A stretch of 64,000 bases of DNA from Ectopseudomonas alcaliphila (lineage in GTDB: Bacteria > Pseudomonadota > Gammaproteobacteria > Pseudomonadales > Pseudomonadaceae). Below are positions 8,785 through 17,534 of this stretch, one piece after another. The translations under genes were made by a program, and so were the position numbers. Position 1 is the stretch's first letter, and every line of letters starts with the position of its first letter. The notes under the pieces were generated by a model. That model was not told the origin of the DNA and searched no databases. It saw nothing but the letters and a program-made list of their open reading frames with translations. The stretch covers positions 338,715-402,714 of the forward strand of contig NZ_FNAE01000003.1 in assembly GCF_900101755.1 (NCBI RefSeq), given 5' to 3'.

Positions 8785-8898
8785 TCACTGCCCGCTGATC
8801 CAGAAGACCGCCGTACCCACGGCAATAAGGATCAGGCAGAAGATCGCCCAGGCATCGATAACGCTGTCGGAATTTTCCATGTCGGTGTGTTCGCTCAT
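8785..8898 (-). CDS. 37-residue single-pass membrane peptide
   Basis: An open frame from ATG 8898 to TGA 8785 encodes 37 residues. They form a short acidic N-terminus (MSEHTDMENSDSVIDAW) and one hydrophobic helix (A-I-F-C-L-I-L-I-A-V-G-T-A-V-F-W-I) ending in S-G-Q. A strong GGGGGAG ribosome site lies 3 bases upstream of the ATG, and a perfect terminator follows the stop. These three signals make a real small gene likely although it is below usual annotation limits. Function is unknown. Confidence 0.7.
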   Translation of the reverse strand: MSEHTDMENSDSVIDAWAIFCLILIAVGTAVFWISGQ

Positions 8899-9161
8899 GA
8901 CTCCCCCTCTTCTTGTGATTGTGGGTGACGCACACTGCATTTAAGACCAGCCTTGGCCATCGCTCAAACCGTCCGACTATGCCCTGCTCTCCTGCTTTAC
9001 CCGAAGGAAACGGCGCAGCCCCCGGCACCAGCCACTTCAAGAGGTATCAAGACAAAATTCGCATCAGCACACAGAACCGCAACGTGCTACTCATTTCGAT
9101 GAGTCTCCAGCCACACGAATGGATTACGATTGACCACCACATTTCCAAGGACGGGCCCAAC

Positions 9162-12100
9162 ATGTTGCAGAAACTGCTGGAAAAGATCGGTCTCACTTCC
9201 ACGACTCCCTTTGCCAAGCACGCCACCGAAAGCCTCGAGGTACTGGATATTCTTGCGCCCGGCCTAGCCGAACGTGCGGCGACCTACGTACTGAGCGGCC
9301 GGCAGGAAGAGGTGCTGCTGGAGCTGGCCAAGGTTGGCGGGGAAGAAGCCGTGATGTTGCTCGACCAACCCGCCACCCTGGGTTGGTGGTATCCCTCCAG
9401 CAACATTCACAACGATCTGCAGAAACACCGAAAGCGCATCAATGCCGCCGCCAATGCCCGTGCCCGCCTCTACATCCTCAGCGCGGAGACGGATCTGCCG
9501 GCGCTTGCGCGCTTCGGCAAGGTGCTGCAGGCGGCCTGTCACAGCGCGAATCTGGTACGCATCGCCAAAGTGCCCGATTGGTACATCTATCTGGTCGTGG
9601 ATGCGCTACACACGACCTTGAAGAACATCGGCGACAAGCACAGCGCCGATATGCGCCGGCATTGGCACATGGATTTGCTGATCCGCCTGGCCGCGGTGGA
9701 CGAACTGCCGGCCGACGACGCCCTGCTGCTGGTGTTCGATCGGCGCGACCTGGCCGACTATCATCACCGCGATCTCGCGTCGCTGCTCAAGCTACCCGGC
9801 CTCAGCGAACGACTCCTGGCGCATCCGCAAACCACACGTGCGCTACCGGGTCGACTTTCAGCCAGTGGCTGTCTGTCACTGGTGGACGTGCTCGGCCACA
9901 CCCCTGCACTGGCCGAGGCATACGCAGACGTGCTGGTGCATCTGGCGGTGAATCCGGCCAAGAGCGTGCGCAACGCGGCGGTGCCGCAGGTGGAGACGCT
10001 GCCCCTGCCGGTCAAGCTGACGCACCTTGAGCAGTTGCTGGAACACGGCAGCAACAGCGAGCGCGTCCAGGCTGCCGACATGCTCGCTCGCAGTGGCGAG
10101 GCGGCGCGCCCGCTGTTGCAGGCCCGCCTGCAGATCGAAAGCTCCAAGCCGGTGCAGCAGGCGCTCGGCAATGCGCTGGCCCGCCTGCAGAGCCAGAGCG
10201 CTGCCCAGCAGCAAGAGCTACCCGATGCACCACCGTTCGAGCGTTGCGAAGAATACGAGCTGGGCGAAGCTACCCTGCAGCTGCTGCGGCAGAACCTGCG
10301 GGAGCTGCTCGAGGAAAACCGCATCGGCGCGGAGGAAGAGATCCGCCAGAATCGCGAACACAAGCAGAAGTGGGATTGGCGCCAACGTGCCTACAAGAAC
10401 CTGCAAGCACTTGACGACAACGACCTGCGCAACGCCGTGGAACGCCTCAACGGGCGCGGCCCGCGCAAGGAGCCGGCAGGCCTGGACTCGGTTCTGCAGT
10501 ATCGCGGCCGGCTGGCAGCCAGCGTTGAGGTGAACCTGCTGCATGTACTGCGCGCCTCCAGCGACAAGTACTTCAACTGGTATCGCGTGTCGGACTGGCT
10601 GCGCGGCGAGGCGCTGCAGCGGCTGGATCTGCGCACCCTGGAAGATGCCCTGCGGCGCAGCGGCCATGGGGACGCGGCACGGGCCACCGCTGCCGTCTGT
10701 TTCGGCTGGAATTCGCCCCTCGAACAGCTCTCACCGGAGAAGGTCTGGCCCTTCTTCGCCGAACACCCCGAATTTCTCGAGGAAGCTTTCGGCCTGCGCC
10801 CGGCGCCTGAGCGCTCGGGCTACAGCCAGGGCACTGCGCTGACACTGCTGGAGCAGTTCCCCGTGCTCCCGGCACGTTTCATTCCGGTGTTGCTGGAACT
10901 TGCCCTGGGCGGCAGCAAGACTCATCGCCTGGACGCTCAGCGCCTGCTGGAAACCCTGCCGGATATCGCCGACCGCGCCGTCGAAGCGCTTGCCTCGAGC
11001 AAGCAGGAAATCCGTACCCTGGCTGCCGAATGGTTGCAGCGTCTGGGCAAGCCGGAAACCATTCCTGCCCTCAAGGCCGCACTGGCCAAGGAAAAGCGCG
11101 AGACCGTGCGTGCCGCTCTGCTCACCGCCCTGGAGAGCCTGGGCGAGGATATCGGCGAACACCTGACACCGGCGGTGCTACTGGCCGAGGCGAAGAAAGG
11201 CCTGCAAGCCAAGGCACCTTCCAGCCTGGCCTGGCTGGATCTGGAGCGGCTGCCTGCCTGCCAATGGCAGGACGGCAAACCAGTGGCAGCCGACATTCTG
11301 CGCTGGTGGGTGATTCTCGCCTGCAAGCTCAAGGAGCCGGCCGGCAATGCCCTGCTCAATCGCTACCTGGGTCTGCTTGCCCCCGCCAGCAGCAGCGCGC
11401 TGGGCAGTTTTCTGCTGCATGCCTTCATCGCCCAGGACACCCTCAACCCCAGTCTGGAAGAGGCGATTGCCCACGCCCAGAACAACCTCGCGCAGCGCAT
11501 GCAGAGCTACAAGTCCTGGGCGAAGTATTCGCCCGAATATGCCGACATCACCGAGGAGCAGGCTTTCGAGGCCCTGAAGAAGGAACACCTGGGCATCTAC
11601 CTGGGTAGCGCCATCGCCGACAAAGGTATCCTCGCGCTGACCTGGTGCGCCCCAGGCCACCAGTTGGTCAGCCTGCTGCAGGCCTTCATGCGCGACCATT
11701 ACATGCGCCGCTCGCAGATCGAGGCGATGCTCGGCGCCGCCGCCAACAGCAACGAACCGCTGGTGATCCAGTTGCTGCTTTCGGTTGCTCGCCGCCACCG
11801 CACGGCATCGGTACAGACCCGCGCCCGCGAACTGGTCGAACAGATCGCCCTGCGCAACGGCTGGAGTGCCGACGAGCTGGCTGACCGGACCATTCCCAGT
11901 GCCGGTTTCGACGAAAATGGCGTACTCGTGCTGCAGTACGGCGAGCGACTGTTCAGCGCGCGTCTCGATGCGGCGCTCAAGCTGGAACTGCTCAACCCCG
12001 ACGGCAAGGTGGTCAAGGCCTTGCCGGAGCCGCGCAAGAGCGATGACCCGGCGCTGATCAAAGAAGCCAAGACCCTGTTCTCCACCAGCAAGAAGGAGCT

Positions 12101-12854
12101 CAAGCAGGTTGTCGAGTTGCAGACCCAGCGTCTCTACGAGGCCATGTGTGCTGCTCGCGCCTGGCCAGTCGGCGAGTGGCGTGAGTACCTGTTGCAGCAC
12201 CCGATCATGCGCCACCTGTTGCAGCGCCTGGTCTGGGCCGAGATCGCCAGCGACGGTCAAGAGCGCCTGTTCCGCCCCACAGAGGATGGCAGCCTGATCG
12301 ATCTGGACGACGACGAGCTGGAGCTGGCCGATGACAGCCGCATTCGCCTGGCTCATGCGGCGCTCGTGGACGACGGCGCAGCCAAGGGCTGGGTTCGCCA
12401 CTTCAAGGATTACAAGATCAAGCCGCTGTTCCCGCAGATGATTCGGCAGCTGCCCACGCTGACGAGTGATGACTGCAAGGACAACGCCATCCATGATCGC
12501 CAAGGCTGGCTGAGCGACACCTTCACCCTGCGCGGTATTCTGACCAAGCTCGGCTACCAGCGCGCCGCAGCCGAGGACGGTGGTTTCTTCGATCACTACT
12601 TCAAGGACTTTTCCAGCCTTGGCCTGCGCGTGTGCATCGGTTTTACCGGCAACTGCGTGCCGGAAGAGAACGTTCCAGCCGCCCTCACCCGCCTGTGGTA
12701 CGAAAAACCGGGGCGACGCTGGTCGAGCAGCGAAGCGCTGCCGCTGCCAGACATCGCGCCGATACTGCTGGCTGAAACCTACGCCGACTATCACAGCGTC
12801 GCCGACGCTTGCAGCGGCTTCGACCCCGAGTGGGAGAAGAAGACACCATGGTAA
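9162..12854 (+). CDS. DUF4132 / MolR-type HEAT-repeat protein (E. coli YehI-like)
   Basis: 1230 residues from ATG 9162 (AAGGA 10 bases upstream); the open frame extends back to 8919 but that part reads as non-coding. The N-terminal two thirds is helical with HEAT-like repeats, for example A-A-D-M-L-A-R-S-G-E-A-A-R-P-L-L-Q-A-R-L near 307 and L-L-E-T-L-P-D-I-A-D-R-A-V-E-A-L near 595. The last 250 residues are the DUF4132 domain (R-H-L-L-Q-R-L-V-W-A near 1016, I-R-L-A-H-A, H-F-K-D-Y-K-I-K-P-L-F-P-Q, ending in W). It is the first gene of the five-gene operon and overlaps the MoxR gene by 7 bases. E. coli YehI, once called MolR, is the nearest named relative. A scaffold or sensor role is inference. 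Confidence 0.85.
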   Translation: MLQKLLEKIGLTSTTPFAKHATESLEVLDILAPGLAERAATYVLSGRQEEVLLELAKVGGEEAVMLLDQPATLGWWYPSSNIHNDLQKHRKRINAAANARARLYILSAETDLPALARFGKVLQAACHSANLVRIAKVPDWYIYLVVDALHTTLKNIGDKHSADMRRHWHMDLLIRLAAVDELPADDALLLVFDRRDLADYHHRDLASLLKLPGLSERLLAHPQTTRALPGRLSASGCLSLVDVLGHTPALAEAYADVLVHLAVNPAKSVRNAAVPQVETLPLPVKLTHLEQLLEHGSNSERVQAADMLARSGEAARPLLQARLQIESSKPVQQALGNALARLQSQSAAQQQELPDAPPFERCEEYELGEATLQLLRQNLRELLEENRIGAEEEIRQNREHKQKWDWRQRAYKNLQALDDNDLRNAVERLNGRGPRKEPAGLDSVLQYRGRLAASVEVNLLHVLRASSDKYFNWYRVSDWLRGEALQRLDLRTLEDALRRSGHGDAARATAAVCFGWNSPLEQLSPEKVWPFFAEHPEFLEEAFGLRPAPERSGYSQGTALTLLEQFPVLPARFIPVLLELALGGSKTHRLDAQRLLETLPDIADRAVEALASSKQEIRTLAAEWLQRLGKPETIPALKAALAKEKRETVRAALLTALESLGEDIGEHLTPAVLLAEAKKGLQAKAPSSLAWLDLERLPACQWQDGKPVAADILRWWVILACKLKEPAGNALLNRYLGLLAPASSSALGSFLLHAFIAQDTLNPSLEEAIAHAQNNLAQRMQSYKSWAKYSPEYADITEEQAFEALKKEHLGIYLGSAIADKGILALTWCAPGHQLVSLLQAFMRDHYMRRSQIEAMLGAAANSNEPLVIQLLLSVARRHRTASVQTRARELVEQIALRNGWSADELADRTIPSAGFDENGVLVLQYGERLFSARLDAALKLELLNPDGKVVKALPEPRKSDDPALIKEAKTLFSTSKKELKQVVELQTQRLYEAMCAARAWPVGEWREYLLQHPIMRHLLQRLVWAEIASDGQERLFRPTEDGSLIDLDDDELELADDSRIRLAHAALVDDGAAKGWVRHFKDYKIKPLFPQMIRQLPTLTSDDCKDNAIHDRQGWLSDTFTLRGILTKLGYQRAAAEDGGFFDHYFKDFSSLGLRVCIGFTGNCVPEENVPAALTRLWYEKPGRRWSSSEALPLPDIAPILLAETYADYHSVADACSGFDPEWEKKTPW

Positions 12855-13942
12855 CCCCCGTTCTCCGTCAGGCCGCCGAACAGCTGCATGCCGATGAATT
12901 GCAGCGCCTCAGCGCGGCAGATCAGCAAAGTGGCGCCGAGCTACCGCCCGGCTGGCTGCGTTCTCCGCGCGCGGTACGCCGCTTCATCCTCGGCGACGAA
13001 GCGCTGGGCATCAGCCGCAAATTCTATGGCGATGACAGCCTCGTCGATCGCGCCATCGTCACCCTGCTTGGCCGCCAGGGGCTGATGCTGGTGGGCGAGC
13101 CGGGCACCGCCAAGTCCATGCTTTCCGAGTTGCTCGCCGCGGCCATCAGCGGTGACTCGCAGCTGACCATCCAAGGTACCGCCGGCACCACCGAAGACCA
13201 TATCAAGTACTCCTGGAACTACGCCCTGCTGCTGGCCGAAGGGCCGACCCTGCGCGCGCTGGTTGGCTCGCCGCTGTATCAGGGCATGAGCCAGGGCAAG
13301 CTGGTGCGCTTCGAGGAAATTACCCGCTGCCCGCCGGAGATTCAGGACGTCCTGATCTCACTGCTCTCGGAGAAGCAGATGATGATTCCCGAGCTCGGCG
13401 AGGCTGGCCAACTGCCTGCCCGCCCGGGTTTCAACCTGATCGCCACCGCCAACCTGCGCGACCGCGGCGTGCATGAGATGTCGGCGGCGCTCAAACGGCG
13501 CTTCAACTTCGAGACGGTACGCCCTATCGGCGACAGCGAGTTCGAGGTCGAGCTGGTGCTGCGCCAGTTGCAGCGCGAGCTGGGCGAGAACGCCCCGGTG
13601 AAGGTCGAGCGCGACGTGATCGGCCTGCTGGTCACGGTATTTCAGGAGCTACGCGCCGGCAGCACACGCGAAGGTACTGCGATCAAGGCGCCGGAAGCCG
13701 TCATGTCGACCGCCGAGGCGGTCAGCGTCGCCTATGCCGGCGCTCTGGAAGCGCGCTACTTCGGCGACGGCCGGCTGACCCCGGCCGAGCTTGCGCGGCA
13801 GTTGCTCGGTGTGGTGTTCAAGGACAATCGTGACGATGCCAAACGCCTGCGCCATTACCTCGACAGTGTGGTACGCGAACGTGCCCGGCGTGACGCCAAC
13901 TGGAAGTGCTTCTTCGATGCCTGCAAGGGATTGTGGGACTGA
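12848..13942 (+). CDS. MoxR-family AAA+ ATPase (E. coli YehL-like)
   Basis: 364 residues from ATG 12848, which overlaps the DUF4132 stop. The MoxR-type AAA+ core has Walker A G-E-P-G-T-A-K-S (83-90), Walker B L-V-R-F-E-E (152-157), sensor-1 A-T-A-N-L-R-D (199-205) and an arginine pair in A-L-K-R-R-F-N-F (217-218). MoxR ATPases act as chaperones that load or activate a partner, typically with a VWA protein, by ATP-driven remodelling. The VWA partner is two genes downstream. It is followed 3 bases later by the DUF5682 gene. Confidence 0.9.
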   Translation: MVTPVLRQAAEQLHADELQRLSAADQQSGAELPPGWLRSPRAVRRFILGDEALGISRKFYGDDSLVDRAIVTLLGRQGLMLVGEPGTAKSMLSELLAAAISGDSQLTIQGTAGTTEDHIKYSWNYALLLAEGPTLRALVGSPLYQGMSQGKLVRFEEITRCPPEIQDVLISLLSEKQMMIPELGEAGQLPARPGFNLIATANLRDRGVHEMSAALKRRFNFETVRPIGDSEFEVELVLRQLQRELGENAPVKVERDVIGLLVTVFQELRAGSTREGTAIKAPEAVMSTAEAVSVAYAGALEARYFGDGRLTPAELARQLLGVVFKDNRDDAKRLRHYLDSVVRERARRDANWKCFFDACKGLWD

Positions 13943-13945
13943 GGC

Positions 13946-16417
13946 ATGCCACAGGCACACACTCCGCAGGTTCCCGACGCACGCCTACCGGCTCGCCTGC
14001 ACAGCGCCGAGCAGAGTCGCCTCGCATTGGCCGAGGCCGGCGTGCACTTTGCGCCAGTGCGCCACCATAGTCCGGCCTGCGCCTTCGCACTGCGTGCGCT
14101 GATCGAGGAAATCCGCCCGGCCGCGGTGCTGATCGAAGGCCCGGCCGACTTCGACCGCCTACTCCCAGACCTGCTCGATCCCCACAGCCGGCCTCCGCTG
14201 GCCATTCTCTCGCAGCACCGCGCAGGCTCAGCAGACGCCACGCTGCGTTCGGCGTTCTTTCCCTTTTGCGACTACTCGCCGGAGTGGCAGGCATTGCGTG
14301 AAGGTCATCGCCTGGGGGCAAAGCTGGCCTTCATCGATCTGCCCTGGGCGGGCCAACAGGACGCCGAAGATGACGCGGACAACAGTCGCAGCCTGATGGC
14401 CGAGCGCTACCTGGCACACAGCGACTACATCGCGGCCCTGGCGCGCCAGGCGCACTGCCGCGATCACGACGAACTCTGGGAACACCTCTTCGAGCTGCGC
14501 CCGCGCCAGGCACTGCAGGACTGGCGCAGGCTGTTCGGCGACACCTTCGCCTGGTGCGCCATGGCGCGCCTGGACTATGAAGACGATGTATTGGCCGGCG
14601 AAGGCTCGCTGGCTCGCGAAGCGCACATGCTTGCCTGCATTCAGAATTGGCGGGCACGCAACGAAGGGCCACTCCTGATAGTGACCGGCGGCTTTCACAG
14701 CTTGCCGCTGGTCGAAGCCCTGGCCAGCGCGGCGAGCAAGCCGCCCGCTAGCGAAATGCTCCACAGCGACAGCCAGGCCTGGCTGATCCGCTACAGCTTC
14801 GATCGTCTCGATGCACTCAATGGCTATGCCTCCGGCATGCCCTCCCCGGCTTACTACCAGCGCATCTGGGATGCCCTGCTCGACGAACAGGCGGGCGCTG
14901 ATTCGCGCCAACGCATCGCCACCCAGTTTCTCAGCGCCATTGCCAGCGAGACCCGTGCTCGGCAATTGGCCGACTCACTGTCCTTCGCCAGCGTCAGCAG
15001 CGCCGCGCAGCAGGCTGCCGGCCTGGCGAGCTTGCGCGGTCATCCCGGCCCCGGTCGCTACGACCTGCTCGACGCCATCCATTCGTGCTTCGTCAAGGGC
15101 AGCCTGGACGATGGCCAGGCTGCCTTTCTCGCGGCGGTCAGAAGCCAGCTCAGTGGCAACCGCCTGGGCGACGTGCCGCCTTCGGCGCAGGTTCCACCAC
15201 TGGTGGCGCAAGCCCGTCGCCTGGCGATGGCGCACCGCCTCGATCTTTCCGACAGCCTGCCGCGCCGCGCGCGACTGGACCTCTACCGCAAGCCGCGGCA
15301 CCGCGCCCGTGGTCGTTTCCTGCAGTTGATGGCCTATCTGGACAGCGGCTTCGTGCGCCACCGCGGCGGGCCCGACTTCGTCAATGGCACGGGGCTGGAT
15401 CTGCTGTTCGAAGAGTGGGAATACGCCTGGTCGCCTCTGGTCGAAGCGCGCCTGATCGAATGCTCCGAACTCGGCAGCAGCCTGCATGAGGTGGCACTGC
15501 GCAAGCTGCTCGACGAGGAGCAGGCACTGCAAGGCAGTGGCCAGGGACGCAGCGCCAGCCGCGCAGTGCAACTGTTGGCGCGTGCCGGGCTGGTGGGCCT
15601 GGGCGAGCAGCTACCCAGGCTGTTCGAGCGCCTGGCCGAGCACCTGGACGAAGACCCGGAGCTGTCCTCGGTAGTGACCTGCGGTCAACGCCTGCTGCAC
15701 CTGTGGCGTGGCCGCGAACTGCTCGGCCTCGAGCAGCACACGCAGTTGCCGGCGCTGCTGCAGCGCATTCTGCCGGCCGCACTGTTTCTCCTGCCGGGTC
15801 TCGAAACCTGCGCGCCAGAGCGCGAGGCCACGGCCATCAACGCCTTGTTGGGCTTGCGCGAGTTCGTCCACCTCGGCGCAAGCCAGGCGGGCCTCGAGGT
15901 GCAGCAGGAGGCCCTGCACGAGGCGCTCGAACGTCTGGCTGCGCGGGCTCCGGCCGGCATAGCCGGAGCACTGGACGCGCTGCGCTTCGTCGATGATCGC
16001 GGCAGCGAAGAACAACTGGCCAACGCCCTGGCACTGCGTTTCGGCCCGGGGGCCGATAGCGAGAGTGCCGTGCGCTACCTCGACGGCCTGCTGACGGCAG
16101 CGCCCGAGCTGATACTGCGCATCGATACCTTGGCGCAACAGCTCAATCATCTGGTGGCGCAGTGGGATGAAGATACCTTCGTCCGTCACCTGCCGGATCT
16201 GCGCCTGGCCTTTACCCGCCTCAAACCCCGCGAAACCGGTCGCCTGGCCGACAGCCTGGCCGCACTCAACGGCATGACTGCAGCCGGCCTGGATAACACC
16301 CACCACGAACTCGACGGCAACGACCTGCTTGCCGGCGCCGCCCTGCAACTCGCGCTGGGGCGCTCGCTGGCCCGCGATGGCCTGCTTGGCTGGGCCACGG
16401 AGGGCTTTGATGACTGA
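13946..16417 (+). CDS. DUF5682 family protein (E. coli YehM-like)
   Basis: 823 residues. The N-terminal 300 residues hold conserved-looking polar motifs: R39-H-H-S-P, E64-G-P in V-L-I-E-G-P-A-D, and G248-G-F-H-S-L-P. This pattern of an early E-G-P strand and a later G-x-x-H resembles the TIKI/TraB/ChaN hydrolase-like fold, but that is my inference, not an established assignment. The remainder is helical and rich in Leu, Ala and Arg. It starts 3 bases after the MoxR gene and overlaps the VWA gene by 8 bases, so translation is coupled. Function is unknown. Confidence 0.82.
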   Translation: MPQAHTPQVPDARLPARLHSAEQSRLALAEAGVHFAPVRHHSPACAFALRALIEEIRPAAVLIEGPADFDRLLPDLLDPHSRPPLAILSQHRAGSADATLRSAFFPFCDYSPEWQALREGHRLGAKLAFIDLPWAGQQDAEDDADNSRSLMAERYLAHSDYIAALARQAHCRDHDELWEHLFELRPRQALQDWRRLFGDTFAWCAMARLDYEDDVLAGEGSLAREAHMLACIQNWRARNEGPLLIVTGGFHSLPLVEALASAASKPPASEMLHSDSQAWLIRYSFDRLDALNGYASGMPSPAYYQRIWDALLDEQAGADSRQRIATQFLSAIASETRARQLADSLSFASVSSAAQQAAGLASLRGHPGPGRYDLLDAIHSCFVKGSLDDGQAAFLAAVRSQLSGNRLGDVPPSAQVPPLVAQARRLAMAHRLDLSDSLPRRARLDLYRKPRHRARGRFLQLMAYLDSGFVRHRGGPDFVNGTGLDLLFEEWEYAWSPLVEARLIECSELGSSLHEVALRKLLDEEQALQGSGQGRSASRAVQLLARAGLVGLGEQLPRLFERLAEHLDEDPELSSVVTCGQRLLHLWRGRELLGLEQHTQLPALLQRILPAALFLLPGLETCAPEREATAINALLGLREFVHLGASQAGLEVQQEALHEALERLAARAPAGIAGALDALRFVDDRGSEEQLANALALRFGPGADSESAVRYLDGLLTAAPELILRIDTLAQQLNHLVAQWDEDTFVRHLPDLRLAFTRLKPRETGRLADSLAALNGMTAAGLDNTHHELDGNDLLAGAALQLALGRSLARDGLLGWATEGFDD

Positions 16418-17534
16418 TCTGGAAACCGCACGCCGTTGGCGGCTGATTCTCGGCCGCTATGCCGACCGCGCGCTGCATGGGGCGAACTTCGATGCGACGC
16501 AGGCACGCCTGGACAAGACCCTCGACTATCTCTACAACCGCGAATACCAGCGCCGTGGCCACGTTCAGGGCGGACGCGCGGGTTCGCTGGATGACAGCCA
16601 ACTGACCGCACTGAACTGGCTGGAGCAAGCCCATAGCCTGTTCCCACGCTCGACCTTCGAACGCCTGCAGGCGCAGGCCATCGAACGCTACGAAATCAGC
16701 GCCCTGCTCACCGACCCCGCCAGTCTGGCGACACTCGAACCCAGCCCGGCCTTGGCCAAGGCGTTGCTGGGCGTGCGCGGCCGCCTGGGCGAGGAAACCC
16801 GCGATGCGGTTCGCCAACTCATCACCCGCGTGGTCGAGGAGATTCTGCAGCGCCTGCGCAGCCGCTTTACCCAGGCCATCCAGGGGCGACGCAATCGCTT
16901 TCGGCGCTCGCTGATCAAGAACGCGCAGAACTTCGACTGGCGCGCCACCATCGCCGCCAACCTCAAACATTACGATCCGCAGAGCAAACGCCTGCTGATC
17001 GAGTCGCCGCGCTTCAACGCACGCATCCGCCGTCAGCTCCCCTGGGACATCATTCTCTGCGTCGACCAGAGCGGCTCGATGCTCGACTCGGTGATGTACA
17101 GCGCGATCTGCGCCAGCATTCTCGCCAGCCTGCCCAGCGTACGCGTGCGCCTGGTGCTGTTCGATACCCAGGTGGTGGATCTCAGCCACCTCGCGCATGA
17201 CCCGGTCGAGGTGCTGCTGACCGTGCAACTGGGTGGCGGCACCGACATCGGCAAAGCCATGCGCTACTGCGAACAGCTGGTGGAGAACCCGCAACGCACG
17301 GTGCTGACGCTGATCAGCGATTTCGAGGAAGGCGCGGCAGTCAGCCCCTTGCTGGCCTGCGTGGCGCGCCTCAACGAAGCGCGCGTCAAGCTACTGGGCC
17401 TGGCCGCGCTGGATGACAGCGCACAACCGGTGTATGACCCGGCGATGGGCCAGCGCCTGGCGGCGCGCGGCATGCACATCGCCGCGCTGACCCCGGAACA
17501 TTTCGCCCAATGGCTGGCAGAGGTGATGCAGTGA
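16410..17534 (+). CDS. VWA (von Willebrand factor A) domain protein (E. coli YehP-like)
   Basis: 374 residues from ATG 16410. Residues 1-200 are helical with a basic stretch near 148-170 (L-R-S-R-F-T-Q-A-I-Q-G-R-R-N-R-F-R-R). The VWA domain starts near 211 and has a complete MIDAS metal site: D219-x-S221-x-S223, T278 in G-G-G-T-D-I, and D304 in L-I-S-D-F-E-E-G. It should bind Mg2+ and a protein ligand, classically as partner of a MoxR ATPase. It overlaps DUF5682 by 8 bases and the SWIM gene by 4 (GTGA). Confidence 0.9.
   Translation: MTDLETARRWRLILGRYADRALHGANFDATQARLDKTLDYLYNREYQRRGHVQGGRAGSLDDSQLTALNWLEQAHSLFPRSTFERLQAQAIERYEISALLTDPASLATLEPSPALAKALLGVRGRLGEETRDAVRQLITRVVEEILQRLRSRFTQAIQGRRNRFRRSLIKNAQNFDWRATIAANLKHYDPQSKRLLIESPRFNARIRRQLPWDIILCVDQSGSMLDSVMYSAICASILASLPSVRVRLVLFDTQVVDLSHLAHDPVEVLLTVQLGGGTDIGKAMRYCEQLVENPQRTVLTLISDFEEGAAVSPLLACVARLNEARVKLLGLAALDDSAQPVYDPAMGQRLAARGMHIAALTPEHFAQWLAEVMQ

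Noticed and set aside
11178..12794. 538-codon minus-strand frame within the DUF4132 gene
   Set aside because: Antisense shadow. It would disrupt the overlapping operon and has no recognisable domain.
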